Positions 35,639 to 45,172 of a stretch of 64,000 bases of DNA are shown here, one piece after another; position 1 is the first letter of the stretch; the number at the start of each line of letters is the position of its first letter. The DNA is taken from contig NZ_JAUSUX010000009.1 in the NCBI RefSeq assembly GCF_030813795.1, positions 1 through 64,000 on the forward strand, given 5' to 3'. The position numbers were made by a program, and so were the translations under genes. The DNA is from Desulfofundulus luciae. Its GTDB lineage: Bacteria > Bacillota > Desulfotomaculia > Desulfotomaculales > Desulfovirgulaceae. A model generated the notes under the pieces. That model was not told the origin of the DNA. It worked only from the letters and a program-made list of their open reading frames with translations, and ran no database searches.

Positions 35639-36454
35639 GTGATCGATCCCGTAGCCATCCATATAGGCCCGTTTCAGATCCGCTGGTACGGTATCATTAT
35701 GGCCACGGCCTTTTTAACCGGCATTTTTTTAGCCTTGCGCCGGGCGAAGCAAAACAGGATGGACCCCAATCACATCTTGAATATGGTTACCTTGATTATC
35801 CCGGCGGCCATCATAGGTGCCCGCCTGTATTACGTCATTTTTGAATGGTCCAGTTACCAGCAGAACCCCCTGGAAGCCCTGGCCATCTGGCACGGCGGGC
35901 TCGCCATCCACGGCGGCCTGTTCGGGGGCACCCTGGCGGGGGTGTGGTATGCCCGCCGGCATAAACTGTCCGTCCCATTGCTGGCCGACATTTTGGCCCC
36001 CAGCGTCATCCTGGGCCAGGCCATCGGCCGCTGGGGCAACTTCATCAACCAGGAAGCCCACGGGGGCCCTGTATCCCCGGAGTTTATGGCTTACTTCCCG
36101 GACTTTATTCGCCGGCAAATGTTTATCGACGGCCAGTATTACCATCCCACATTCCTGTATGAATCGCTGTGGAATCTGGCTGTGTTTGCCTTCCTGATGT
36201 GGTATTGGCCCAGGAAGCGTTTCAGGGGAGAGGTAGCCCTCTTATACTTGGGCCTGTACTCGGCAGGGCGCTTCTTTATCGAAGGTTTGCGTACCGATAG
36301 CCTGATGCTTGGGCCGGTCCGGGTGGCCCAACTGGTCAGCCTGCTCCTGATCGGGCTGGCCGTGACGGGAATATGGTACGGGCGGGCGAAAACCAGGACC
36401 AATATCCCCCGAAGCTCCAAACAAGACACCCGTTCCAAGTTACGTTCTAAGTAA
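35639..36454 (+). CDS. lgt: Prolipoprotein diacylglyceryl transferase
   Basis: This membrane enzyme transfers diacylglycerol from phosphatidylglycerol to the lipobox Cys of prolipoproteins. It shows IRWYGIIMATAF, ARLYYVIFEW, WHGGLAIHGGLFGG (about 85-98), the signature GRWGNFINQEAHG (about 133-145) with the essential Arg, and several membrane helices. A GTG at 35630 opens the frame, but AAGGAAGGTG (35623-35632) best serves the GTG at 35639 (MIDPVAIHIG). It would process the two lipoproteins seen here (GerMN protein and the broken thermonuclease). Confidence 0.95.
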   Translation: MIDPVAIHIGPFQIRWYGIIMATAFLTGIFLALRRAKQNRMDPNHILNMVTLIIPAAIIGARLYYVIFEWSSYQQNPLEALAIWHGGLAIHGGLFGGTLAGVWYARRHKLSVPLLADILAPSVILGQAIGRWGNFINQEAHGGPVSPEFMAYFPDFIRRQMFIDGQYYHPTFLYESLWNLAVFAFLMWYWPRKRFRGEVALLYLGLYSAGRFFIEGLRTDSLMLGPVRVAQLVSLLLIGLAVTGIWYGRAKTRTNIPRSSKQDTRSKLRSK

Positions 36455-36553
36455 GGAAATAAAGGCGGGCGCCAAATTTTAAAGGATTTTTAACAGGACG
36501 GCACAACAGTTTGCCAACCGGCCCAATCTTTAATTTAACAACGAATTTTTTAG

Positions 36554-36592
36554 ACGCAGCCCAGCCTGCCAGGCATTGCTGCGTTTTATTGT
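36554..36592 (+). terminator. Intrinsic terminator after lgt
   Basis: acgcagc (36554-36560) pairs with gctgcgt (36578-36584), followed by tttattgttt. The inner part, cctgccagg, extends the hairpin. Confidence 0.7.
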
Positions 36593-36723
36593 TTCGAGAC
36601 CCCTGGCCCTGGTTACCACAGGCAAACTTGCCTCTTTGACCACTTTATGGTAAGCTCAAGATATGATGAGAATGGGCACCTTTTGTCACACCCGGTCGTT
36701 TTAACTCGCAAGGAGGGGAACTT

Positions 36724-38982
36724 GTGGCCAAACCCTGGTTGGAGGAGCTTAAATTTGAGCTTTATGGGCTGGCCATCATAACCCTGGCACTTCTCGGCAT
36801 GGCCAGCTTATTTACCCCGGCGGCAGGAACGGTAGGGCACTTTCTTGCCCGGGGTTTGACGGTTACCGCCGGAAGCGGCCGTTACCTGCTGCCCGTAATC
36901 CTGTTTTTTTTCGGGATAAAAGTTATGCGCGAGCGAAAGGTTAACGTGATAACCCCCCGTGCCTGGGGCCTGGTAATATTGCTGATCAGCACCCTCACCT
37001 TTCTGCACTTGTTTATACCGCCGGACCAGTTCTTTCGCGCCGCCTGGCAGGGGCAGGGCGGCGGGCTGGTGGGAGCCGCCTTCAGCTATTTACTGCATCT
37101 GTGTTTTGGCGTCGCCGGAAGCTATATCCTGTTGACCTTTCTCACCATAACCGGCCTTGTCCTGCTCACCGGCCAATCCCTGGCCAGGTTTCTGGGTATT
37201 ACAGCTCAAGCCGTACGCAGCACGGCACAGCTCCTGGGGAAGCGCTTGTCCGACTTTTTCTTTGAAGAGGTGGAGGTGGAAGAAGCGGACACCCGGAAAC
37301 AAACCAGTCCCCCTGCCCTTCCTGAAAAAAAGGACAACCTTCCCCTGCCGCAACCAGATGCCCTGGCCGGAGAGACGGAAACACAAGAAGAGAACATCAA
37401 AAACCGCCGGCAGCAAAAGGAACGGCGCAAGCAAAACACCCGGGAGCAGGAGACGGAGGTGGTCCCCTGCGCCCTGGCCGACGGCCGCCCCTACCGGCTG
37501 CCCCCCACCGGTCTCCTGGCTAAACCCAGGCCCCGGGATAATTCAATTTTAGAGCGGGAGATTGCCGAAAAAAAACAAATTCTTGAAGAAACCCTGGCCA
37601 GTTTTAACATTCAAGCCCGGGTGACCCAGGTATCCGTGGGGCCGGCTATAACGCGGTACGAAATCCAGCCCCCGGCCGGCATTAAGGTCAGCCGCATTGT
37701 GGGCCTGGCCGACGACATTGCCCTGGCCATGGCAGCACCCGGTGTACGTATTGAAGCGCCCATCCCCGGTAAGGCAGCCGTGGGCATAGAGGTGCCCAAC
37801 CGGGAAATAGCCACCGTGCAACTGCGGGAATTGCTGGAAAGCAGGGAGTTTATGGAAAGTCCCTCCCGCCTTACCGTAGTTTTAGGCCGTGATATCGCCG
37901 GGGCACCGGTGATCGCGGACCTGGGTAAAATGCCCCACCTGCTGGTAGCCGGTGCTACCGGCTCGGGGAAAAGTGTGTGCATTAACACGTTAATTGCCAG
38001 TATTTTATTCAAGGCTACTCCCGATGAAGTTAAATTTTTAATGATCGATCCCAAGATGGTGGAATTAACTACTTACAACGGCATTCCCCACCTGGTGTCT
38101 CCGGTGGTTACCGACGCCAAAAAGGCCGCCGGGGTTTTGCGCTGGGCGGTAAAGGAAATGGAGCGGCGTTATGAGCTTTTTGCCCGCACGGGGGTAAGGG
38201 ATATTAAACGTTACAATGAACTATTCCGGACAGCCGGAAAAAAACCGGCAACAGATGCCGCTCCACCCCCTGATGAAACTGCAGCGGCCACAACGACACA
38301 GCCGGAAGGTCCCCTGCCCTTTGTGGTGATCATTATTGATGAACTGGCCGATCTGATGATGGTCGCCCCCGCCGACGTGGAGGACTCCATCTGCCGGTTG
38401 GCCCAAATGGCCCGGGCTGCGGGGCTCCACCTGGTTGTAGCCACCCAGCGTCCCTCGGTGGACGTGATCACCGGCTTAATCAAGGCCAATATCCCATCCC
38501 GCATTTCCTTTGCCGTCTCCTCCCAGATGGATTCCCGGACCATCCTGGATATGGGAGGGGCAGAAAAACTGCTGGGCAAAGGAGACATGCTCTTTTTCCC
38601 CGTGGGGGCTCCAAAACCCATGCGCGTGCAGGGAGCCTACTTATCGGATCAGGAGGTGGAAAACCTCACGTCCTTCCTGAGAGAACAGGCTCAACCGGTA
38701 TATGACCAGCGGGTAATGGAAGAACCGCCGGTGGAAGAGGAAGAGTCCAGGGTGGAGGAAGAAGATGAACTGCTTCCCCAGGCAGTAAAAATACTTATTG
38801 AAAACGGCAATGCATCCATTTCCATGCTCCAAAGAAGGCTGCATATTGGTTATGCCCGGGCCGCCCGGTTGATCGACATTATGGAGCGGCGGGGCATCGT
38901 GGGCAAATTTGAGGGCAGCAAGCCCCGGGCCATTTTAATGACCATGGAGCAATATCAACAAATGTTCGGTCGCACTGGTTGA
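36724..38982 (+). CDS. ftsK: FtsK/SpoIIIE-family DNA translocase
   Basis: The 752-residue DNA pump moves chromosomes at division or into the forespore. Four membrane helices occupy about residues 15-165, followed by a charged linker. The motor has the alpha/beta domains and Walker [11 protein letters not shown] (about 413-422), Walker [14 protein letters not shown], and a C-terminal winged helix (gamma, about 680-745: [20 protein letters not shown]). Between the Walker boxes there is a low-complexity Pro/Thr/Ala insertion (about residues 505-530). The start is GTG after AAGGAGGGG. Whether it is FtsK or SpoIIIE cannot be told from sequence alone. Confidence 0.93.
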   Translation: MAKPWLEELKFELYGLAIITLALLGMASLFTPAAGTVGHFLARGLTVTAGSGRYLLPVILFFFGIKVMRERKVNVITPRAWGLVILLISTLTFLHLFIPPDQFFRAAWQGQGGGLVGAAFSYLLHLCFGVAGSYILLTFLTITGLVLLTGQSLARFLGITAQAVRSTAQLLGKRLSDFFFEEVEVEEADTRKQTSPPALPEKKDNLPLPQPDALAGETETQEENIKNRRQQKERRKQNTREQETEVVPCALADGRPYRLPPTGLLAKPRPRDNSILEREIAEKKQILEETLASFNIQARVTQVSVGPAITRYEIQPPAGIKVSRIVGLADDIALAMAAPGVRIEAPIPGKAAVGIEVPNREIATVQLRELLESREFMESPSRLTVVLGRDIAGAPVIADLGKMPHLLVAGATGSGKSVCINTLIASILFKATPDEVKFLMIDPKMVELTTYNGIPHLVSPVVTDAKKAAGVLRWAVKEMERRYELFARTGVRDIKRYNELFRTAGKKPATDAAPPPDETAAATTTQPEGPLPFVVIIIDELADLMMVAPADVEDSICRLAQMARAAGLHLVVATQRPSVDVITGLIKANIPSRISFAVSSQMDSRTILDMGGAEKLLGKGDMLFFPVGAPKPMRVQGAYLSDQEVENLTSFLREQAQPVYDQRVMEEPPVEEEESRVEEEDELLPQAVKILIENGNASISMLQRRLHIGYARAARLIDIMERRGIVGKFEGSKPRAILMTMEQYQQMFGRTG

Positions 38983-39075
38983 CTTCTAATGCTGCCGGTG
39001 ATACATTTTTAGTAACGGCAAAACCTGAACACGGCAGTGGAAAGGCGGGCGAAAAAACATAGGGAGGCGGAAATT

Positions 39076-39213
39076 ATGGTCGATTGGACGGCATTTTATG
39101 CAGGTATGGCCATAGTTCTTGGCGTGGGCGTTTTGGCGGCTATATTTGCCGGACCAATCAGTGGGGTAATGGAAAAGGTCGAAGAAAAAGCCAGCGGGCA
39201 TCACAGTCATTAA
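39076..39213 (+). CDS. Very small single-helix membrane protein (45 aa)
   Basis: GGGAGGCGG at 39062-39070 precedes an ATG opening a 45-codon frame. MVDWTAFYAGMAIVLGVG and VLAAIFAGPISGVMEK form one membrane helix, then a short Glu/Lys tail ending GHHSH. The clean ribosome site, single helix and following terminator-like hairpin argue that it is real. The family is not recognised; the His-rich end might bind metal. Confidence 0.6.
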   Translation: MVDWTAFYAGMAIVLGVGVLAAIFAGPISGVMEKVEEKASGHHSH

Positions 39214-39230
39214 ACAATAAAAGCATCAGG

Positions 39231-39284
39231 AAGCGGCCGGTGTACCCCGTGCATGGTGGTGAGGGGAACTCCGGCCGCTTTTCT
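39231..39284 (+). terminator. Terminator-like hairpin
   Basis: aagcggccgg (39231-39240) is a perfect inverted repeat of ccggccgctt (39271-39280), followed by ttct. It ends the transcription unit of the 45-residue gene; the 30-base loop is long. Confidence 0.6.
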
Positions 39285-39402
39285 ACCCTATTCTTGTTGC
39301 TCTCCCGGTATGCGCAGCCGGGCAGGATTGCGGGTGACAAAGCACGAGTTTCAGTGGTATACTTAGATAAAGGCAGCAATGACAGGAAGTGGGGTATGAC
39401 AG

Positions 39403-40272
39403 GTGCAAGTAATCAGGAAATCCATGGGAAAAGTCCCGGTCCTGGTTTTAAGCTTTTTCATTTTGTTGCTGTTTGCATCCGGCTGTACCTGGTCCAGGCA
39501 ACCGGCACCGGCAAATGATTTGCCGGCTCCCACCCCGCCCCAGTCCCTATTCCTGGCTGTGTATTATGTAAAATCTACGGGCCAGGAAAGCTATTTGGTG
39601 CGGGAAATCCACCAGATACCCCCGACGAAAGATCCGGCGCTGGCAGCCATACGGGAATTAATTTCCGGTGAGCCATCCACCCCGGGAGCCATGCGTATTT
39701 TACCCTCCAACACCAAAGTCCTGGGTGTAACGGTAAAGGACGGTCTGGCTACAGTTAACTTCTCCAGGGAGGTACTGGAACACCCCAGTGCAGGTGCTGA
39801 AGGGGAAGCCCTGGGCATCCAAAGTGTGGTCAACACTTTAACCGAGTTCCCGGAAATCCGCCAGGTATCGTTCCAGGTGGAAGGCAAGGTAGATGAGCGT
39901 ACCCGGGACTGGTGGGGCCATGTGGGTTTATATGATCAACCCTTCCGGAGGGATTTGTCCAGGGTTTACGAGCCGGCCATTTGGGTCACCCACCCCACAC
40001 CGGAGCAGGTAGTAGGTGTGCCGCTGCTGGTCAAGGGTAGCGCCAGAGTTTTCGAAGGAACTGTCAACGCCAGACTGGTGGACAGCCAGGGCAACGTTTT
40101 GGTCAGCGCACATACCACCGCCACCAGGGGTGCTCCCGGGCGGGGAGACTTTGAAATGCGGCTGAATTTTAACCCCCCGCAGGACGGGAAAGGCATCCTG
40201 GAAGTGTACTCGATCAGCGCCAGGGACGGCAGCGTCGAAAACAAGGTAACCATACCCGTGCGCTGGCCGTAA
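39403..40272 (+). CDS. GerMN + Gmad2 domain lipoprotein
   Basis: The 289-residue product is a predicted lipoprotein (VLSFFILLLFASGC). A GerMN domain follows (about 50-165: LFLAVYYVKSTGQESYLV, LISGEPSTPGA, VKDGLATVNFSREVLEH), then a Gmad2 Ig-like domain (about 190-285: IWVTHPTPEQVVGVPLLVKGSARVFEG in part). GerMN domains occur in spore germination and cell-wall proteins. The start is a GTG at 39403 or the ATG at 39424 (MGKVPVLV); both keep the signal. It probably needs Lgt for lipidation. Confidence 0.85.
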   Translation: MQVIRKSMGKVPVLVLSFFILLLFASGCTWSRQPAPANDLPAPTPPQSLFLAVYYVKSTGQESYLVREIHQIPPTKDPALAAIRELISGEPSTPGAMRILPSNTKVLGVTVKDGLATVNFSREVLEHPSAGAEGEALGIQSVVNTLTEFPEIRQVSFQVEGKVDERTRDWWGHVGLYDQPFRRDLSRVYEPAIWVTHPTPEQVVGVPLLVKGSARVFEGTVNARLVDSQGNVLVSAHTTATRGAPGRGDFEMRLNFNPPQDGKGILEVYSISARDGSVENKVTIPVRWP

Positions 40273-40333
40273 AATATACCTCGGGCACCCTGATGAGAGA
40301 AAAGCAAACTAAACCAGAAAGCGAGGTGGCAAG

Positions 40334-40495
40334 ATGACCAGAGAAAAAAACAAACCCGGTACCGTTGAAACAGCCCAGGGGGAATCCATAGAACACCTCA
40401 TGAAACGGGTAAAAAGGGAATTGCTCTGGGTTTTAACCAGCAGTGTCGTTGCTTTCGGGCTGGGCCTTATAGCCGGAAATTTCATCAAGTTCTAA
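40334..40495 (+). CDS. Small membrane-anchored protein (53 aa)
   Basis: GAGGTGGCAAG precedes the ATG at 40334. The product has a charged N-terminal half and one C-terminal helix (LWVLTSSVVAFGLGLIAG), ending NFIKF. It lies 61 bases after the GerMN gene and overlaps the tail of the convergent gene by 11 bases. The family is not recognised. Confidence 0.6.
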   Translation: MTREKNKPGTVETAQGESIEHLMKRVKRELLWVLTSSVVAFGLGLIAGNFIKF

Positions 40496-40745
40496 TATTA
40501 ATCAGCCAGAGGAGCACGGCAAAAGCAATAAGCGCCAGACGCAGGACACTTACCGCCCTGTCGGCTACTATTTTTTTCATCTTTAACCATTCCGCCAAAG
40601 CGCAGGGTAGCACCAGGACTCCAAAAATAAACCGGGCTACCGGGGCAAAAGCGGGATAACCGAGGGTAAAAACCCACAGAATCAGCGCCCAGGCGAAAAT
40701 GGCCAGGGCAAGTTTTGCAGGGCCGGGCAAATTACGGAAGGACAC
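40485..40745 (-). CDS. Small membrane protein of unknown function
   Basis: The product of about 86 residues has two to three membrane helices (LALAIFAWALILWVFTLG, ARFIFGVLVLPCALAEW, VLRLALIAFAVLLWLINI). The open frame starts at 40754 (GTG), but the AGAGGTGG box overlaps that codon; the GTG at 40745 is 6 bases downstream and is preferred (MSFRNLPG). Function unknown. Confidence 0.6.
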   Translation of the reverse strand: MSFRNLPGPAKLALAIFAWALILWVFTLGYPAFAPVARFIFGVLVLPCALAEWLKMKKIVADRAVSVLRLALIAFAVLLWLINIRT

Positions 40746-40856
40746 TGGCTCCACCTCTTTTCCATCTATAGTAAGTTAGATTCCCCCTTTCCCCGGAATT
40801 TCCTTCTCCTTTTTACCCGCCCCGGCATATCCTGAAAAGAAAAAGGAGGGCGGGAA

Positions 40857-41912
40857 TTGCAAGTGTCATTGAGAGTGGTTCGTGTCCAAAACAGGGCGCA
40901 ATTTTCTTCCTTCCTCGGGTTGGCAGAATTAATTTACGGCCGGGGCAGCCAGGCAGCCCTGGCCAACCGGAGGGAAACGGTTCTCCTGTTTGACCCCCGG
41001 GCCAACCCGGCGTTATGGCATGTTCGCCTGGCCCTTTTTTTGGCCCTGCAGAACGACAAACCCGTGGGAAGGGTAGCCTGTGCAGTGGATGAATACTGCC
41101 GGGAAGAAAACACGGGTTTTTTTGGTGCTTTTGAAGCGGTCCGGGATGAACATATAACCCGGGCTCTACTGGAAGCGGCAGGGAAATGGCTCCGGGAGGA
41201 GAAGTGCCAGAGAATGATCGGTCCCGCAATGGTGAACACCAACCAGCGGGTGGGCGTTTTGATTGATGGCTTTTCCGCTCCCCCGGCCTTCGTCCTTCCT
41301 TACAATCCTCCCTATTACCGGGAACTTTTCGAAAACTGCGGATGCCAAAAACTGGCAGATCTGCTGGCCTTTCAATGGCTGGCTAAAGAAGCGTTACCGG
41401 AGGAAATAAAACGGGCAGCCCGCCGGGCCAGGCGCTACGCGGGAACGGTTGTACGTCCTTTAAATCCTGGTTTGCCCTTAAACCGGGAAGTGGAAGCGGT
41501 ACATTATATCCTGAACTGCTCCATGAAACAGAACTGGGGCTATATTCCCCTGACCCGCACCGAAGTCTTAGCCATTTTAACTCACTACCAAAGGGTGGCG
41601 GATCCCCGCTTACTTCTGCTGGCCCAGGTAGACCATCGCCCGGCGGGAATTTGCTTCTGCATACCCCAACCGGAAAAGTCGGAAGGAAAACCGACCTTTA
41701 GACTGGCCCTTTTGGCCGTGGTCCCCGAATTCCGGCAGCGGGGAATAGATGCCCTGCTCCTGGAAGCCTGTCATGCCGCCCTGCCACTCTTCAGCCGGAT
41801 TGAAATGTCCCAAATCCACGAGGACAACACAGTGGTACTGAAAATGGTGAAAAGGATAACCCCGCATCCACCGGTCAGACGTTACCGGGTATACCAGCGG
41901 AACACCCCCTGA
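40857..41912 (+). CDS. GNAT-type acetyltransferase-like protein
   Basis: The 351-residue protein is likely two GNAT folds, the first degenerate. The N-terminal part shows NDKPVGRVACAVDEY and ENTGFFGAFEAVRDE; the C-terminal part has LALLAVVPEFRQRGIDALLLEA, the acetyl-CoA pyrophosphate loop (RQRGID), then EDNTVVLKMVKRI. This matches large uncharacterised GNAT proteins of the YghO/N-acyltransferase type. The start is TTG at 40857 with AAAAGGAGGG 7 bases before. Substrate unknown. Confidence 0.78.
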   Translation: MQVSLRVVRVQNRAQFSSFLGLAELIYGRGSQAALANRRETVLLFDPRANPALWHVRLALFLALQNDKPVGRVACAVDEYCREENTGFFGAFEAVRDEHITRALLEAAGKWLREEKCQRMIGPAMVNTNQRVGVLIDGFSAPPAFVLPYNPPYYRELFENCGCQKLADLLAFQWLAKEALPEEIKRAARRARRYAGTVVRPLNPGLPLNREVEAVHYILNCSMKQNWGYIPLTRTEVLAILTHYQRVADPRLLLLAQVDHRPAGICFCIPQPEKSEGKPTFRLALLAVVPEFRQRGIDALLLEACHAALPLFSRIEMSQIHEDNTVVLKMVKRITPHPPVRRYRVYQRNTP

Positions 41913-41913
41913 G

Positions 41914-41944
41914 AAAAAAAGTTCCCACTGGCTAGAAGTGGGAA
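41914..41944 (-). terminator. Intrinsic terminator for leftward transcripts (thiM)
   Basis: Read on the minus strand, ttcccact and agtgggaa (41937-41944 and 41922-41929 on the plus strand) form an 8-bp stem with a 7-base loop, followed by seven Ts (plus strand A run 41914-41920). It lies about 150 bases after the thiM stop. Confidence 0.75.
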
Positions 41945-42091
41945 ACGGGAAGAAGGAGGTATATGGTTTTTCATGCGTGCGCTCTATATTATGACATAAG
42001 CTGACTTTTTTTTCTGTCATCCCGGCGACCATTTTTTTGTCTTATTGGCGACAAACAGCTTGAAGAGGAACAATAGCGCTGGATTACCCAG

Positions 42092-42895
42092 TTACAGTTC
42101 CCGTATTTTTACACCCCGGGCCAAATCTTCCCCTTCCAACTTATACAGGGCATCCAGCAGGGCAACCTGAAAGCTCGCCGGTCCGCGGCTGGTGGCAGCG
42201 GCATGCTCTGCGGCCAGGCCGTAATAGGCGAGGGCTGCCGCACCGGCCGTCACGCCGTCAGCTTCCACCGCCCGGAAAGCAGCAATGACACTGGTGGCAG
42301 AACAACCCGTACCTGTCACTGTAGTGAGCAGGGCATGCCCGTTAGCCACTGCAATCAATCGCTCTCCATCACTGATGTAATCGGTGGCTCCCGTTACCAC
42401 AACCACGGTGCCCAAATCACGTGCTACCTGCCTGGCCATTTGACCGGCAGGCACGGAAATTTCTCCGGCATCCACACCTCTGGTCTGCCCGCCGAAACCA
42501 CTGACGGCAGCGATTTCCGAAGCGTTGCCGCGTAAAATGTCGATATGCAATTCCCTGATAATCCTCTGCGCAGTCGCCGTGCGAAAAGGCGTAGCTCCCG
42601 CCCCGACAGGGTCGAAGATAACAGGAATACCTGCTGCACTGGCCGCCCGGCCCGCCAGCAGCATTGCTTCCACTTCGTCTGCCGTAAGCGTCCCCATATT
42701 CAACACCACGGCCCGGGCTAAGCGCGCCATGTCAGCCACTTCTTCCCGGGCATAGGCCATTACCGGTGAAGCCCCAACGGCCAGGGTAACGTTGGCGGTC
42801 AGATTGGTCACAACCAAATTAGTGATATGGTGTATTAGCGGGCGCACCTCCCGCACCTTTTGCCGCAAAGCAATTACCAGTTCTCCCCAGTTCAC
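42092..42895 (-). CDS. thiM: Hydroxyethylthiazole kinase
   Basis: This kinase phosphorylates hydroxyethylthiazole, a thiamine salvage step. The 267-residue protein matches the ThiM length and motifs: PLIHHITNLVVTNLTANV near the start, GASPVMA, VFDPVGAGAT (VIFDPVGAGATPFR), ILRGNASEIAA and the ATP/anion hole TVTGTGCSATS (about 192-202). There is no THI-box (TPP riboswitch) signature between it and the next gene upstream. It stands alone between two terminators. Confidence 0.95.
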   Translation of the reverse strand: MNWGELVIALRQKVREVRPLIHHITNLVVTNLTANVTLAVGASPVMAYAREEVADMARLARAVVLNMGTLTADEVEAMLLAGRAASAAGIPVIFDPVGAGATPFRTATAQRIIRELHIDILRGNASEIAAVSGFGGQTRGVDAGEISVPAGQMARQVARDLGTVVVVTGATDYISDGERLIAVANGHALLTTVTGTGCSATSVIAAFRAVEADGVTAGAAALAYYGLAAEHAAATSRGPASFQVALLDALYKLEGEDLARGVKIREL

Positions 42896-42943
42896 AGCGT
42901 TATCCCTCCGGAATACCTGTTAATGTTTATCAATTCAATTATT

Positions 42944-42968
42944 AAAAAACTTACCCGGTAAGTTTTTT
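42944..42968. terminator. Bidirectional intrinsic terminator
   Basis: aaaaaacttac (42944-42954) and gtaagtttttt (42958-42968) form an 11-bp palindrome with T runs in both directions. It follows the penicillin-binding protein gene that ends the cobalamin operon. Confidence 0.8.
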
Positions 42969-43045
42969 ACCGGGCAGGTCTATAAGGAAGACTTATGGTA
43001 TTTTTTCGCCACCAAATTGAAAATTCCTGCAGGGGACGTAACTAC

Positions 43046-45172
43046 TTAGGGAGGTTCGAATTCCACGAAAACCGTGGTTCCCGGCGCCACGCGGCTGCCC
43101 GCCCCCGGACGTTGCCGGACGGCCACACCGCTGCCCGAGGCTTTGAATTTTAAGCCCAACTCCTCCAGGATCGAGCCCGCCTTTTTTACCGTAAGCCCGG
43201 ATAGGTCGGGAATAACCCGCTGTTCCGGAGGCTGGCTGGTAACAATTTGTAAACTAACCGTAGTACCTGGGGAAACACGCTTGCCCGCTGACGGCTCCTG
43301 ACCGGTCACCAGGCCGGTTTTTCCGGGAGACCAGGACCGCAATCCCCGCTCCTGTAGTAGCCAGCGGGCGTCGGCTACCGGAAAGCCGACCACATTGGGC
43401 ACGACAACCAGATCATCCTGCTCCGGGGGAGCATGCCGGCTCTCCCGGCCGGGGTCTTCGGGAACCCCCAGGTAGCGCAAGGTATCCCGGACTACGGCGC
43501 CAAAAGCCGGAGCGGCCACTTCACCCCCGTGATATTCCTGCCCCCGGGGTTCACCAACCACCACCAGGGCGGCAATGCGAGGGTTGCCGGCGGGGGCGAA
43601 ACCGGCAAAGGAAGCTACATACTTCCCTTCCACATAGCCGCCCGGACCGGGTACCTGGGCGGTACCTGTTTTCCCCGCTACCCTGTAGCCTTCCACCAGG
43701 GCCCGCTTACCGGTTCCTTCAAGAACCACTTTTTCTAATAACCCGGCCAGTTGCCGGGCGGTATCCCTGGAGATAACCTGCCGGATCACCCGTGGAGATA
43801 TTTCACGGACAGTTTTTCCCGACGCATCCTCCACGGCCCTGACTACATGGGGCTGCATGAGATAACCGCCGTTGGCTATGGCCGAAACGGCAGTTAAAAG
43901 CTGGATGGGCGTAACCGCAATGGATTGTCCAATGGCCATGGTAGCCAGGTCCAGCTCCGAGGCCCTTTGTTCAGGCAACACCACTCCCGATTCCTCGCCG
44001 GGCAAATCAATGCCCGTGGGGGTTCCAAAACCAAAGCCCCGGACATATTTATAAAACCTCTCCTTGCCCAGTTTTAACCCTACCTGGACGAAAACCGGGT
44101 TACAGGAGTTTCCTACGGCCTGGCCAAAAGATTGCGGCCCGTGCCCCTTGCGATCCCAGCAGTAAATCCGCCGCCCATTAACCACAGCATAACCCGGATC
44201 ATTAAACCAGTCCGTGGGCCGCACCACACCCTCCTCCAGGGCTGCCGCCGCGGTAATCATCTTGAAGGTTGAGCCGGGTTCATAGGTATAGAGGGTGACC
44301 GGATTCTTTTCCCAAACCTCCCGGGGAAACTTCTGCCACCGGGAGGGGTCAAAGGTGGGCCGGCTGCCCATGGCCAGAATCTCTCCCGTTTTGGGGTCCA
44401 TAACCAGAATGGCCGCCCATTTCGGCTGGTAAGCAGAAACAATCCTGTCCAGTTCCCGCTCCACGTAGTACTGGATGGTCTGATCCAGGGTGAGTATCAG
44501 GTTGTTTCCCGCTTCCGAAGGCTGTACCACTACCCCGCTCTGGGGAATCTGCCGGCCCTGGGCATCAATTTCCAGCACCATTTTTCCCGGAGTCCCCCGC
44601 AATTCCGCATCATAACTTTTCTCCAGGCCATTAAGGCCCTGGTTATCATCCCCCACAAAGCCCAGCAGGGCCGCGGCGAGGTTACCCTGCTTGTAAAAAC
44701 GGGTACTGGACTCGATAAAACCAAGGCCGCTGATTCCCTGCAACTTCCTGGCCCGGTCGAAATCCACCCCGTGTCCCAGCCAGACAAATGGCCCCCGGCC
44801 GGCCAGTTTTTTATACACTTCGTCCCGCCGGACACCCAAAATGGCCGCAACCTTATCCGCCGTACTCCCCGGGTCCTTTATCTGATCAGGATGGGCATAA
44901 ATGGAATAAGCGGGAACGCTGGTAACCAGGGGGTTGCGATGGCGGTCGTAGATGTTCCCCCGGTTGGGTTGCAGGATAATATCCCTGGTACGAATCTCGG
45001 TTGCTTCCCGGCGCAATTGCCCTCCCCATACTATCTGAACCAGGAACAGGCGCGCGATCAGGTAGCTAAAGGCCAGCAACGCCATCAGGAGGAGAATGCC
45101 CAGGCGCCGGGAAAAGGTATTTTTAGGAAGAGCCAATCTAAAGTGCCCCCTTCTCCAGGTGACTGCAATCAT
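43046..45172 (-). CDS. Penicillin-binding protein (PBP2x/SpoVD type) with two PASTA domains
   Basis: A class B transpeptidase of 708 residues. One N-terminal helix (LLLMALLAFSYLIARLFL), a dimerisation domain and a transpeptidase with SxxK in EPGSTFKMITAA, SxN in VGNSCNP and KTG in VAGKTGTAQ. Two PASTA repeats close the protein (about 575-640 and 645-705). Two PASTA units suit FtsI/PBP2x; SpoVD usually has one. The start ATG at 45172 lies inside the cobC tail; a TTG directly after the cobC stop, with GGAGAAGGGGG upstream, is an alternative. It is not in a division cluster but at the end of the cobalamin operon. Confidence 0.88.
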   Translation of the reverse strand: MIAVTWRRGHFRLALPKNTFSRRLGILLLMALLAFSYLIARLFLVQIVWGGQLRREATEIRTRDIILQPNRGNIYDRHRNPLVTSVPAYSIYAHPDQIKDPGSTADKVAAILGVRRDEVYKKLAGRGPFVWLGHGVDFDRARKLQGISGLGFIESSTRFYKQGNLAAALLGFVGDDNQGLNGLEKSYDAELRGTPGKMVLEIDAQGRQIPQSGVVVQPSEAGNNLILTLDQTIQYYVERELDRIVSAYQPKWAAILVMDPKTGEILAMGSRPTFDPSRWQKFPREVWEKNPVTLYTYEPGSTFKMITAAAALEEGVVRPTDWFNDPGYAVVNGRRIYCWDRKGHGPQSFGQAVGNSCNPVFVQVGLKLGKERFYKYVRGFGFGTPTGIDLPGEESGVVLPEQRASELDLATMAIGQSIAVTPIQLLTAVSAIANGGYLMQPHVVRAVEDASGKTVREISPRVIRQVISRDTARQLAGLLEKVVLEGTGKRALVEGYRVAGKTGTAQVPGPGGYVEGKYVASFAGFAPAGNPRIAALVVVGEPRGQEYHGGEVAAPAFGAVVRDTLRYLGVPEDPGRESRHAPPEQDDLVVVPNVVGFPVADARWLLQERGLRSWSPGKTGLVTGQEPSAGKRVSPGTTVSLQIVTSQPPEQRVIPDLSGLTVKKAGSILEELGLKFKASGSGVAVRQRPGAGSRVAPGTTVFVEFEPP

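Noticed and set aside
42896-43045. TPP riboswitch upstream of thiM
   Set aside because: No CUGAGA/THI-box pattern; only a palindromic terminator is present.
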